From: an uncultured Lachnospiraceae bacterium
Lineage (GTDB): Bacteria; Bacillota_A; Clostridia; Lachnospirales; Lachnospiraceae
Direction of reading: 5' to 3'
NCBI GenBank assembly: GCA_910585855.1
Contig: CAJUGZ010000277.1
Location: forward strand, 1 to 5,667
Length of the DNA stretch: 5,667 bases
A program made the position numbers and the translations under genes. Positions 1-5,667 of this stretch are shown here, piece by piece; the stretch's first letter is position 1; every line of letters starts with the position of its first letter. Below the pieces are notes generated by a model that searched no databases, was not told where the DNA came from, and saw only the letters and a program-made list of their open reading frames with translations.

Positions 1-6
1 GTTGGA

Positions 7-101
7 TGAACCGAAATCAGAAGCCCTAGACTTTCTTACCGTTTGGAGCGGAGCAAGCAAAGGACAGGAGCAAACCGCCTCTGGCGTCCGGTGAAAACCA
101 A
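7..101 (+). repeat. 95-bp dispersed-type repeat, left copy of an inverted pair
   Basis: This copy matches the reverse complement of 5573-5667 at 91 of 95 positions, with no gaps; the mismatches are at 12, 56, 62 and 97. Homology stops sharply after 101 on the inner side, and the outer limit is cut by the window. It contains a small hairpin, CGCC-TCT-GGCG at 76-86. No transposase, rRNA or tRNA signature is visible in it. One frame stays open up to a TGA at 92-94, but all three differences from the other copy inside that frame change the amino acid, so it is probably not coding. It lies upstream of the HAD remnant, in the orientation reading into it. A family of dispersed intergenic repeats is the most likely explanation (inference). 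Confidence 0.9.
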
Positions 102-206
102 CCCTTTCCGGCAGTGTTCTATCTTCACTTTGAAACTATCATGGAAATAGGTGATTTTATAAAAATTTTAGTTTGTAAATTTATCCTGATATCCCAATGG
201 AAAATA

Positions 207-234
207 TTGAAAAGAAAAAAAACTATGATAAAAT
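207..234 (+). promoter_or_regulatory. Putative sigma-A promoter of the HAD-family remnant
   Basis: A TTGAAA -35 box (207-212) and a TAAAAT -10 box (229-234) are separated by 16 nt in an A-rich stretch, 31 nt before the start codon at 265. The overlapping TATGAT at 224-229 is an alternative -10 box but has no -35 partner at normal spacing. The call rests on consensus match and position only. Confidence 0.5.
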
Positions 235-251
235 TGTTTCTATACTACTTC

Positions 252-257
252 AGGAGG
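252..257 (+). promoter_or_regulatory. Ribosome binding site fixing the original HAD start
   Basis: AGGAGG sits 7 nt before the ATG at 265. It marks this as the true ancestral start even though the frame closes after 38 codons. The in-frame ATGs of the downstream fragment (366, 390) have no comparable site. Confidence 0.75.
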
Positions 258-264
258 AGAAAAA

Positions 265-866
265 ATGATAAAAGCAATCTACTTCGACTTATTTTTTACA
301 CTAATCATCCCTAAATACGAAAATACAAGCAATGAATTTAACATATTAAACATATCCGTTGACGAATGGGAGAAATATTAATATCCATTATGCCTTACAA
401 AATTAGCCCTATTCAAAAAGAAAAAGTTTTATATTCCAGAGAAAAAAGGATGAAAACTGCTCTACAAATGATACCAGAAGAAATACTAGATGCTTTGCAG
501 AAAATAAAATCTGTCGATATAAAATTAGAACTAATCAGCAATGCAGACTGCATTGATTGTAAATATTGGAGTCAATCCCCACTATCTCCATATTTTAATG
601 ATGCCATCTTTTCATGTAATGTAGGACTATTAAAGCCAAACCAACAAATTTATAAACTGGCTATGCAGCGTTTGCATATGTCCCCGGAACAATGTCTGTT
701 TGTTGGAGATGGCGGTTCAAATGAATTATACGGTGCAAAATCTGCGGGTATGAAAACTGTTTTTTCTGAAATGCTTGAAACCAAAAGCAATGATCAAAAA
801 AAAGTAATTACTCCATACGCAGATTATCAAATCAAACACATAAATGAACTTTTCTATTGCTTATAA
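265..866 (+). pseudogene. HAD-superfamily hydrolase (subfamily IA type), frameshifted
   Basis: Two frames together give one haloacid-dehalogenase-like hydrolase. The first, from ATG 265, has the N-terminal motif I, FDLFFTL at residues 7-13, with nucleophile Asp8; Phe replaces the usual second Asp, as in dehalogenase-like members. It ends at TAA 379-381 after 38 codons. The second frame runs on to 866. Numbered from the ATG at 366, it carries motif II (LISN, Ser58), motif III Lys90 (GLLKP) and motif IV (GDGGSNE, residues 114-120). Active HADs need all of these on one chain. The stretch between motif I and motif II (the cap) looks shorter than usual, which suggests an internal deletion not divisible by three rather than a one-base slip. 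The region is AT-richer than the operon to its right. The substrate is unknown. A sequencing error is a less likely alternative. Confidence 0.85.
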
Positions 867-902
867 TACTTATAAAAAATCTTTCATGCAGGAATGGCAC
901 AA

Positions 903-964
903 TCAAAAGCGGATAAAAGGTCTATAAAGGGTCATTATGCCCGGAATAGACCTTTTATCCGCTT
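903..964 (-). terminator. Strong hairpin, probable terminator for minus-strand transcription
   Basis: A perfect 19-bp stem pairs 907-925 with 946-964 around a 20-nt loop. The loop itself can close a GGG/CCC inner stem (929-931 with 940-942). Read on the minus strand, the hairpin begins directly after the TAG stop of the protease remnant and is followed by CTTTTGATT, a short U-rich tail. On the plus strand no T tract follows, though it lies 40 nt past the HAD stop and may also slow that transcript. It would end both the remnant and the four-gene operon. Confidence 0.7.
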
Positions 965-1144
965 CTAGCGTCCCTGCAAAACCAGTTTTCCCACATCCAC
1001 CTGCCCAAATCCCTGCCGTCGGCTTTCCATCCCAAGATCCAAAGCCGTTTCACAAAGCCGCCTCTTTATCATCATATTTGAACAAAGCGGTTCTTGTGAA
1101 AGCAGCAGTGCAGCAGCACCAGCTTGAGCATTACAAATGACAAT
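965..1144 (-). pseudogene. C-terminal remnant of a subtilisin-like (S8) serine protease
   Basis: The minus strand holds about 59 open codons ending at TAG (967-965). The peptide contains AGAAALLLS, then IKRRLCETALDLG, then RQGFGQVDVGKL. This order is typical of the end of subtilases: the helix that follows the catalytic-Ser GTS motif, the KxRLxxTAxDLG segment, and the closing QGxGxVDV stretch. The GTSxAxP motif, the catalytic Asp and His regions and any start codon are absent. The frame runs upstream into the end of the cyuA-like gene, where it meets stop codons, and recognisable similarity starts near 1130. It is therefore a 5'-truncated relic that kept its own stop codon and terminator hairpin. 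The assignment comes from remembered family patterns and not from a search. A short unrelated ORF is the alternative. Confidence 0.62.
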
Positions 1145-1154
1145 TTTCTGTCTT

Positions 1155-2441
1155 TCAATCCAGCTTTGTCCGATGAATCATCAAATTCAAAATTTCTGTA
1201 TCTGTATTTTTCATTCCAACCCGTCCGATATATCCCATACTTTTAATTGTCCCCTCTACATCTTCCTGAACAATTCCCTCTCCGGGCTGAAAGGAATGTA
1301 ATCCGCTCCCCATATAATAAGCCAATATCGCCGCATCCACCGCTGAAGCAATTTTAGCCGCACAGGAAGATTTTGCCCCATCACAGACAATCCCTCCTAC
1401 ATTTCCAATCGTATTAGTAATCGTAAGCGAAACCGCCTGATAGCCACCCCCATGCAGATAGGTAATCGCCGCTCCCGCTCCGCAGGCGGCACTGACAGCC
1501 CCGCAGTAAGCCGACAAACTTCCTACATATTTCTTTTGATGAATCGCAATCAAATTGCTGACCACCAATGCCCGATAAAGCATTTCCCGGCTTACATTCC
1601 AATGTTTTGCAAATATCATAACTGGAAGAGAAACTGTCATTCCCTGATTGCCGCTTCCCGAATTAATCACAACTGGCATCGAACATCCCCCCATTCGTGC
1701 ATCTGATCCGGCTGCTGCATACGCCCGTGCCAATACTTTTACATCCTCTCCATATACCCGAAGCAACGTTCTTCCCACCTCAGCACCATAAGCATGACGA
1801 AATCCCTCCTCGGCAATCGCCATATTATACTCCATCTGCCGATCCAAAATCTTATCGACATCCTCTATCCGCACTTCATCCGCAAACAGCAAAATATCTC
1901 GTACATTTAATACACTGCGGTCTACATAGTCTGGTGCATCTTCACTTATTGTATTTTCAAAAATAATTTTCCCGTCTTTTACAATTTTAGCAATCAGTGT
2001 ATGCCGATTTACAATCGTAACCTCTGCCGTATGTTCCTCCTTCTGTACTTTTGCCACTACATAAAGATTTTCCACGCCCTCCTGCAGCCGACACTGGCAA
2101 AATCCCTGCTCCACAAGCTGTTTTGTCCGCCGAATATCCTCTTCTGTCACCCCTTCGAGCACTTCCAGCTCCTTTTCGGCATTGCCTCCGACTACACCTA
2201 ACACCGCTGCCGTATCAATCCCCTTTAATCCGCCGGAATTCGGTACGGTTACACCCTTTACATTTTTAATAATATTTCCGCTGCAGCACATCTCAATCCT
2301 GTCAGGAAACATTCCAAGCACCTCTTTTGCCTTTGCTGCTGCATAAGCAATCGCAATCGGCTCTGTACAGCCAAGTGCCGGGACTAATTCATCTTTTAAA
2401 ATCTTTATATAAGCTTCATATTTCTTTTGTTCCATATCCAT
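1155..2441 (-). CDS. cyuA: L-cysteine desulfidase family protein (CyuA/YhaM, UPF0597)
   Basis: The predicted enzyme is a cytosolic, iron-sulfur-dependent lyase that converts L-cysteine to pyruvate, ammonia and sulfide. It is related to the L-serine dehydratase alpha chain. The 428 aa length fits the UPF0597 family. Visible marks are GCTEPIAIAYAAA at 24-36 (Cys25), CSGNIIKN at 53-60, MGGCSMPVVINSGSGNQG at 250-267, AYCGAVSAACGAGA at 311-324 and VCDGAKSSCAAKI at 352-364. Cys313, Cys353 and Cys360 are candidates for cluster ligands together with Cys25. AAGGAG lies 4 nt before the first ATG; a second ATG two codons later is possible. It is the last gene of the operon, 9 nt after the esterase stop, and the ribosome site overlaps that stop. 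I see no promoter of its own. Some family members may act on serine or other amino acids, so the substrate is inferred from the family. Confidence 0.88.
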   Translation of the reverse strand: MDMEQKKYEAYIKILKDELVPALGCTEPIAIAYAAAKAKEVLGMFPDRIEMCCSGNIIKNVKGVTVPNSGGLKGIDTAAVLGVVGGNAEKELEVLEGVTEEDIRRTKQLVEQGFCQCRLQEGVENLYVVAKVQKEEHTAEVTIVNRHTLIAKIVKDGKIIFENTISEDAPDYVDRSVLNVRDILLFADEVRIEDVDKILDRQMEYNMAIAEEGFRHAYGAEVGRTLLRVYGEDVKVLARAYAAAGSDARMGGCSMPVVINSGSGNQGMTVSLPVMIFAKHWNVSREMLYRALVVSNLIAIHQKKYVGSLSAYCGAVSAACGAGAAITYLHGGGYQAVSLTITNTIGNVGGIVCDGAKSSCAAKIASAVDAAILAYYMGSGLHSFQPGEGIVQEDVEGTIKSMGYIGRVGMKNTDTEILNLMIHRTKLD

Positions 2442-2450
2442 CTTTCTCCT

Positions 2451-3449
2451 TTACATTCTCTCCTGCATAATATCCAAATACTGTATCACTTCCCGCCAAG
2501 CATCCTTTGCTTCCGGCAAAAGCGATCCCGCCATTTGAAATACATGAAACATCCCTTCATAGATACTTAGCCGTACCTTTCCATGTGCTGCTTTTACTTT
2601 TTCGGCAACCTGAACAGAATCACTCAAAAGCATCTCATAACTTCCCACTTGAATCAGCATCGGAGGAAACCCGTCAAACGCTCCAAATAAAGGAGAAATA
2701 TAAGGATTTTTTGGATCGGCATCTCCTACATAATCCAAATTTTTAATCATACTGTCCTCTGTATTTCCAAACAGAGGATCTCGATGATAATTTTCCCTAT
2801 AAGATACTCCGCTTCCAGTCAAATCCGTCCAAGGCGACATTAAAATCAACCCATTTGGAAGAGATGCCCCTTTATCTTTTCGATAATGGCACAGTGCCAG
2901 CGCCAACCCGCCTCCTGCCGAATCTCCGGCAAGAAAAATCTGCCGATCCGAATATCCCTGTCTTAAAAGCCACTCATAGGCATCAAATGCATCCTCTAAA
3001 GCTGCCGGAAAAGGATGTTCAGGAGCAACTCGATAATCAATTGTAAGCACCGATCCACCCCTTAAAGCCTTACTGTATAATACGGCAAAATCCCGATAGC
3101 GATTTTTCATCGGTCCGATATATCCACCTCCATGAAGCTGTAAAATCACCCTTTCATTTCTCTTTTTTTTAGGCTCAAGATACTCCATAGAAAACCGTTC
3201 CATTACAATCGGCTCCATACAAAAATGCATTGGACAAATCCACTCCGGCTCTTTTGGTTCTTTTCGATATTCTCCATTTTGAAATTTATGCCCGGAAGAC
3301 GTAGCAGTAATATCCTGAATCAACTCCCGCATCAGTTTTCCCCTTACACTTTCTGGATGATGAAGCATCTTCTCTCTGACCTGTTTTTTATAAGCTGCTT
3401 TCCTCTCTCTTTTCTTCTCCGTTTTTTTATTTTTCCACATCAATCGCAC
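2451..3449 (-). CDS. Alpha/beta hydrolase, hormone-sensitive-lipase (family IV) type esterase
   Basis: This 332-aa protein is predicted to hydrolyse short or medium acyl esters. It shows the oxyanion-hole motif HGGGY (106-110), the family segment DYRVAPEHPFPAA (138-150), the nucleophile elbow GDSAGG with Ser177 (175-180), and catalytic His302 in GMFHVF. In the usual acid position the sequence reads GSYEMLLSDS (269-278). Glu272 aligns where most family IV enzymes carry Asp, so Glu272 is the likely third triad member, with Asp277 as the alternative. The first 30 residues are strongly basic and there is no signal peptide, suggesting a cytosolic enzyme that may lie against the membrane. The start is GTG, chosen because GGAG (3457-3460) lies 7 nt before it; the in-frame ATG three codons on is too far away. 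It follows the zinc-ribbon membrane protein by 25 nt. The substrate is unknown, possibly an ester made by the acyltransferase-like protein of the same operon. Confidence 0.88.
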   Translation of the reverse strand: MRLMWKNKKTEKKRERKAAYKKQVREKMLHHPESVRGKLMRELIQDITATSSGHKFQNGEYRKEPKEPEWICPMHFCMEPIVMERFSMEYLEPKKKRNERVILQLHGGGYIGPMKNRYRDFAVLYSKALRGGSVLTIDYRVAPEHPFPAALEDAFDAYEWLLRQGYSDRQIFLAGDSAGGGLALALCHYRKDKGASLPNGLILMSPWTDLTGSGVSYRENYHRDPLFGNTEDSMIKNLDYVGDADPKNPYISPLFGAFDGFPPMLIQVGSYEMLLSDSVQVAEKVKAAHGKVRLSIYEGMFHVFQMAGSLLPEAKDAWREVIQYLDIMQERM

Positions 3450-3456
3450 TTCTTTT

Positions 3457-3460
3457 CTCC
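3457..3460 (-). promoter_or_regulatory. Ribosome binding site supporting a GTG start for the esterase
   Basis: On the minus strand GGAG is followed by AAAAGAA and then GTG (3449-3447), a normal 7-nt spacing. The next in-frame ATG is 16 nt from GGAG. This decides the start in favour of GTG. Confidence 0.6.
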
Positions 3461-3474
3461 ATTCTCTTCTAAAT

Positions 3475-4161
3475 CTAAATATGAAACCGCCGAATTAATT
3501 CATCTTTTGCCTTTCGATCTCCAAAAATCATTGTTCCAGTAAAAATCAATATCGATCCCCCCAATGCCAAAAAAGTCATCAGCGGTTCTGTTACAATCTG
3601 AAAAAAATATAACCCTACCGGAATCGCACTCAATATCACATACTCAATCTGAAATAAAATATAACTCTGCCAATTCATAAAATTTACAATCTGCAAAACC
3701 AGCATGGAACACTCCGCTACCAAAAGAATCCCTGGCACTGCATAATTTACAGACCATCCCTCATATCCTATCAAATAGTCAATCCAAACCACTAAAAGTT
3801 CTGCTGCCAATGTCTGTACCATAATCTTTGCTGCCATATTTCGGTTTCTTTGAATCGAATAAAGCAATGTTATTATTGCATATAAAATAACGGCAATTAC
3901 AATTCCCGACCAAAAAAATCCGTGATAATTCATAAGATTGACTGCCAACAGCACCACTCCTGTTACAATCGAAATAAAAAGAAACAGACGAATAAAAATA
4001 TGATATTGATGCATGGTAAGTGCAATCGGCGGATAAAGCGGCGGCTTTTCTTTTTCCTTCTGATTTAATTTCTCCTGATTAGATTCTGGTACTGTCCTGC
4101 AAAGCGGACAAATTAACTCATTTTCTGCCAATTCAATATGACACTGATTACACCGTTTCAT
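3475..4161 (-). CDS. Zinc-ribbon, six-helix membrane protein (DUF6320 type)
   Basis: The N-terminus carries a treble-clef or zinc-ribbon-like pair, CNQC and CPLC. In the longer 232-aa reading from ATG 4173 these are Cys8, Cys11, Cys22 and Cys25. A polar, lysine-rich linker (about 30-50) follows, then six hydrophobic segments at roughly 60-80, 86-107, 115-135, 146-165, 170-190 and 197-216, and a short charged tail (FGDRKAKDELIRRF). Both ends are predicted to be cytosolic. I start it at ATG 4161 (MKRCNQC) because GGGG lies 6 nt upstream and zinc ribbons of this kind usually begin at the first residues; ATG 4173 has no ribosome site. The gene overlaps the upstream stop codon by 14 nt, which implies translational coupling. 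The architecture and neighbourhood match the uncharacterised DUF6320 family. No enzymatic motif is visible; a scaffold or substrate-handling role for the flanking enzymes is inference. Confidence 0.82.
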   Translation of the reverse strand: MKRCNQCHIELAENELICPLCRTVPESNQEKLNQKEKEKPPLYPPIALTMHQYHIFIRLFLFISIVTGVVLLAVNLMNYHGFFWSGIVIAVILYAIITLLYSIQRNRNMAAKIMVQTLAAELLVVWIDYLIGYEGWSVNYAVPGILLVAECSMLVLQIVNFMNWQSYILFQIEYVILSAIPVGLYFFQIVTEPLMTFLALGGSILIFTGTMIFGDRKAKDELIRRFHI

Positions 4162-5434
4162 AGTATACCCCATTACTTTCTACTTTCACCGCTATCCCAT
4201 GCTGCGAAAGTTTTTTAAAAAAATGTCTTTGAATCGAAGTATCTTCCAACACCGAACTAAATGTAAACACCATTTCATCTCCATAGGAACAGACAATACA
4301 TTTTAAAGGCTGTTTTTTTGAAACCCCCATAATAAAATGAAATCGTTCTACATAAGGCTGATATTCCGGCAGAACCTTTATCACTCCAAGATTGGAAATT
4401 GTAGTAGTAAAAGCCTTTGCCGAATGAGCATAAATTGCCTTAATTCCGATATTTTTAATAAACAGCGGAAGCATCCGAAGATACCAGTGCTTCTCATTTC
4501 CCACATTATAAGAAATCAATTTTTCTAACCGTTCCTTTGTCAATTCCTCCCCTAATGTCTTCTTTACATAAAAAAGAATTTCTTCAAAAGTATACCCCTC
4601 TTTCTTTATCGGAAACCCAACAATCACGGCTGCAAAAAAATTTCGAATTGTAGTAGATTCAAAAAATGCCCTTAAATTAACCGGCATATTAATTCGAATC
4701 GGAAGTTTAGAAGGCTGCCCATTCATTTCCTCTATATAAATACTTTCTATTAAAACCGCTAAAAAATATTGTGTTACACTGACTTGATACTCCTTACAGA
4801 CACGCTTTAAAGATTTTAAATCAATATAACCATGCAAAATTCCTACTTTTACTCCTCCTAAATACTCCCCCTTTAATTGATACGCATACTCTTTTCCATA
4901 CCCCTCTGTCTTCATTTTTTTATAATACTTCTGGTAACTGTCCTCCATATTAAAAGAAGCATCTGTACTGGGTACATCAAGAAAAGAAGACAATTCCATC
5001 CGATGCGCTAACCGAAGATATTGATATAACAATTCCTTTAAAAATAGAATTGCCCCGTTTCCGTCCGTCAGTCCATGAAACACTTCTAAATTGATACGGC
5101 ACTCATAATAACTGACCCGAAATAAATACTGATTATTAGAATACGGATCAATATATCTGCATGGATAAGTAAACTCTTCTTCTATCTTTGGCTGCTTTTT
5201 ATTGGTTTCATAATAATACCAAAATACTCCTCGGCGCAGCCTTACATGAAAAATCTCAAACCACGGCGTTACAATCTCTACTGCCTGCTGCAACTTCTTT
5301 GGACAAATCTTTTCCTTTAGTGTTACAGACATTCGATATACACTGCTTAAATGACTATTTGCAATCACCGGATAAATTTTTGCGGTATTGTCCAGCTTAT
5401 GCCATTTATCTTCCTCTTTCTTTTTTCCTTCCAT
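4148..5434 (-). CDS. Condensation-domain-like alcohol acetyltransferase / acyltransferase
   Basis: This 428-aa protein has the two-lobed chloramphenicol-acetyltransferase/condensation fold seen in alcohol acetyltransferases, wax-ester synthases and related proteins. The active-site motif HHxxxDG appears as FHGLTDG (119-125), with catalytic His120 and structural Asp124; the first His is Phe, which is common in this branch. A second family segment, MPVNLRAFFES followed by RNFF (250-267), and a third, TTTISNLGVIKVLP (343-356), mark the C-terminal lobe. No signal peptide or membrane helix is seen, so it should be cytosolic; the first 13 residues are highly charged. GGGG (5440-5443) lies 5 nt before the ATG. 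It is the first gene of the operon, about 80 nt behind a strong promoter. It probably moves an acyl group from a thioester to an alcohol or amine. Donor and acceptor cannot be read from sequence, and a degenerate, non-catalytic member is possible. Confidence 0.82.
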   Translation of the reverse strand: MEGKKKEEDKWHKLDNTAKIYPVIANSHLSSVYRMSVTLKEKICPKKLQQAVEIVTPWFEIFHVRLRRGVFWYYYETNKKQPKIEEEFTYPCRYIDPYSNNQYLFRVSYYECRINLEVFHGLTDGNGAILFLKELLYQYLRLAHRMELSSFLDVPSTDASFNMEDSYQKYYKKMKTEGYGKEYAYQLKGEYLGGVKVGILHGYIDLKSLKRVCKEYQVSVTQYFLAVLIESIYIEEMNGQPSKLPIRINMPVNLRAFFESTTIRNFFAAVIVGFPIKKEGYTFEEILFYVKKTLGEELTKERLEKLISYNVGNEKHWYLRMLPLFIKNIGIKAIYAHSAKAFTTTISNLGVIKVLPEYQPYVERFHFIMGVSKKQPLKCIVCSYGDEMVFTFSSVLEDTSIQRHFFKKLSQHGIAVKVESNGVYYETV

Positions 5435-5520
5435 CTTTTCCCCTTTAAAACGCTCCTTCCCGTTTTCTTTTCCATTCCAACAAATCTTTTTATATTTATT
5501 TTCATCTCTTTTTTATATTT

Positions 5521-5549
5521 ATCATAACATTTTACCACTATTTCCACAA
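5521..5549 (-). promoter_or_regulatory. Sigma-A promoter with extended -10 for the four-gene operon
   Basis: On the minus strand TTGTGG (5549-5544) is followed by exactly 17 nt and then TATGAT (5526-5521). TG one base before the -10 box gives an extended -10. Transcription would start near 5514, leaving an A-rich, roughly 80-nt leader without an obvious hairpin or riboswitch. The -35 box is only 23 nt inside the right-hand repeat copy, so DNA in or beyond that repeat could influence it. Confidence 0.75.
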
Positions 5550-5572
5550 GCCCAGATCACAAATCTCTTTTA

Positions 5573-5667
5573 TTGGCTTTCACCGGACGCCAGAGGCGGT
5601 TTGCTCCTGTCTTTTGCCTGCTCCGCTCCAAACGGTAAGAAAGTCTAGGGCTTCTGATTTCAGTTCA
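5573..5667 (-). repeat. 95-bp dispersed-type repeat, right copy of an inverted pair
   Basis: This is the inverted partner of 7-101. The window ends inside or exactly at its outer edge, so its full length is unknown. Like the left copy it is oriented toward the adjacent inward-transcribed gene and lies directly upstream of that gene's promoter. It keeps the CGCC-TCT-GGCG mini-hairpin. No target-site duplication can be judged because the outer flank is missing. Confidence 0.9.

Noticed and set aside
130..163. Alternative promoter TTGAAA ... TATAAA
   Set aside because: The spacer is 22 nt, too long for sigma-A, and a better-spaced pair lies nearer the start at 207-234.
114..314. Plus-strand open frame of 66 codons before and across the HAD start
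   Set aside because: It has no ribosome site, low-complexity AT-driven composition, and crosses the promoter and true start of the HAD remnant in another frame.
965..985. Partial likeness of this stretch to the inner end of the 95-bp repeat (GCGTCC then TG and AAAACCA)
   Set aside because: Agreement covers only about 19 bases with a gap, and the stretch is explained as the protease C-terminus and stop. Likely chance.
1048..1101. Imperfect hairpin (TTTCACAA with TTGTGAAA plus CCGC with GCGG)
   Set aside because: It lies within the protease remnant, has a bulge and a 25-nt loop, and has no U tail; not enough for an RNA element call.
937..1140. Plus-strand open frame of 67 codons
   Set aside because: It starts inside the terminator hairpin, has no ribosome site, and lies antisense to the protease-like remnant, whose peptide is far more family-like.
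5365..5547. Minus-strand open frame of 60 codons overlapping the operon promoter
   Set aside because: It overlaps the -10 box and the start of the acyltransferase gene; the Lys/Arg-rich peptide reflects A-rich leader DNA.
1..5667. Composite transposon or MITE-bounded mobile element
   Set aside because: The inverted repeats lack any transposase or integrase between them, and target-site duplications cannot be seen. A dispersed repeat in inverted orientation is the simpler reading.

Overview
The window looks like a chromosomal segment of a gut-type, low-to-moderate GC Firmicute, most likely a Lachnospiraceae-like Clostridia. This rests on the protein families, purine-rich AGGAG-type ribosome sites, sigma-A-like promoters and AT-rich spacers. 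There is no species-level evidence.

Layout from left to right: (1) A 95-bp repeat at 7-101. (2) A promoter and good ribosome site leading into a HAD-family hydrolase gene (265-866, +) that is broken by a frameshift or deletion near 379. (3) A 288-bp spacer (867-1154). On the minus strand it holds what reads as the last 50-60 codons of a subtilisin-like (S8) protease with no 5' part (965-1144). A 19-bp-stem hairpin follows its stop codon and probably acts as a terminator. (4) A tightly packed minus-strand operon of four intact genes, transcribed from about 5514 down to 1155. The order is a condensation-fold acyltransferase-like protein, a zinc-ribbon plus six-helix membrane protein (DUF6320 type), a hormone-sensitive-lipase-type esterase, and an L-cysteine desulfidase (CyuA/YhaM, UPF0597). 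(5) A strong extended -10 promoter at 5521-5549. (6) A second copy of the 95-bp repeat, inverted, at 5573-5667.

The first three operon genes look like one functional unit: an acyl-transfer enzyme, a membrane partner with a cytosolic zinc ribbon, and an acyl-ester hydrolase. Translational overlap and gaps of 25 and 9 nt support co-expression. The substrate cannot be read from sequence. The fourth gene would break L-cysteine down to pyruvate, ammonia and sulfide and may simply be co-transcribed.

The left third is a decayed region (two gene remnants) and the right two thirds are intact. The whole is bracketed by inverted copies of a repeat that carries no transposase. The most notable points are the inverted repeat pair, the uncharacterised three-gene acyl module, and the protease remnant whose terminator now lies behind the operon.
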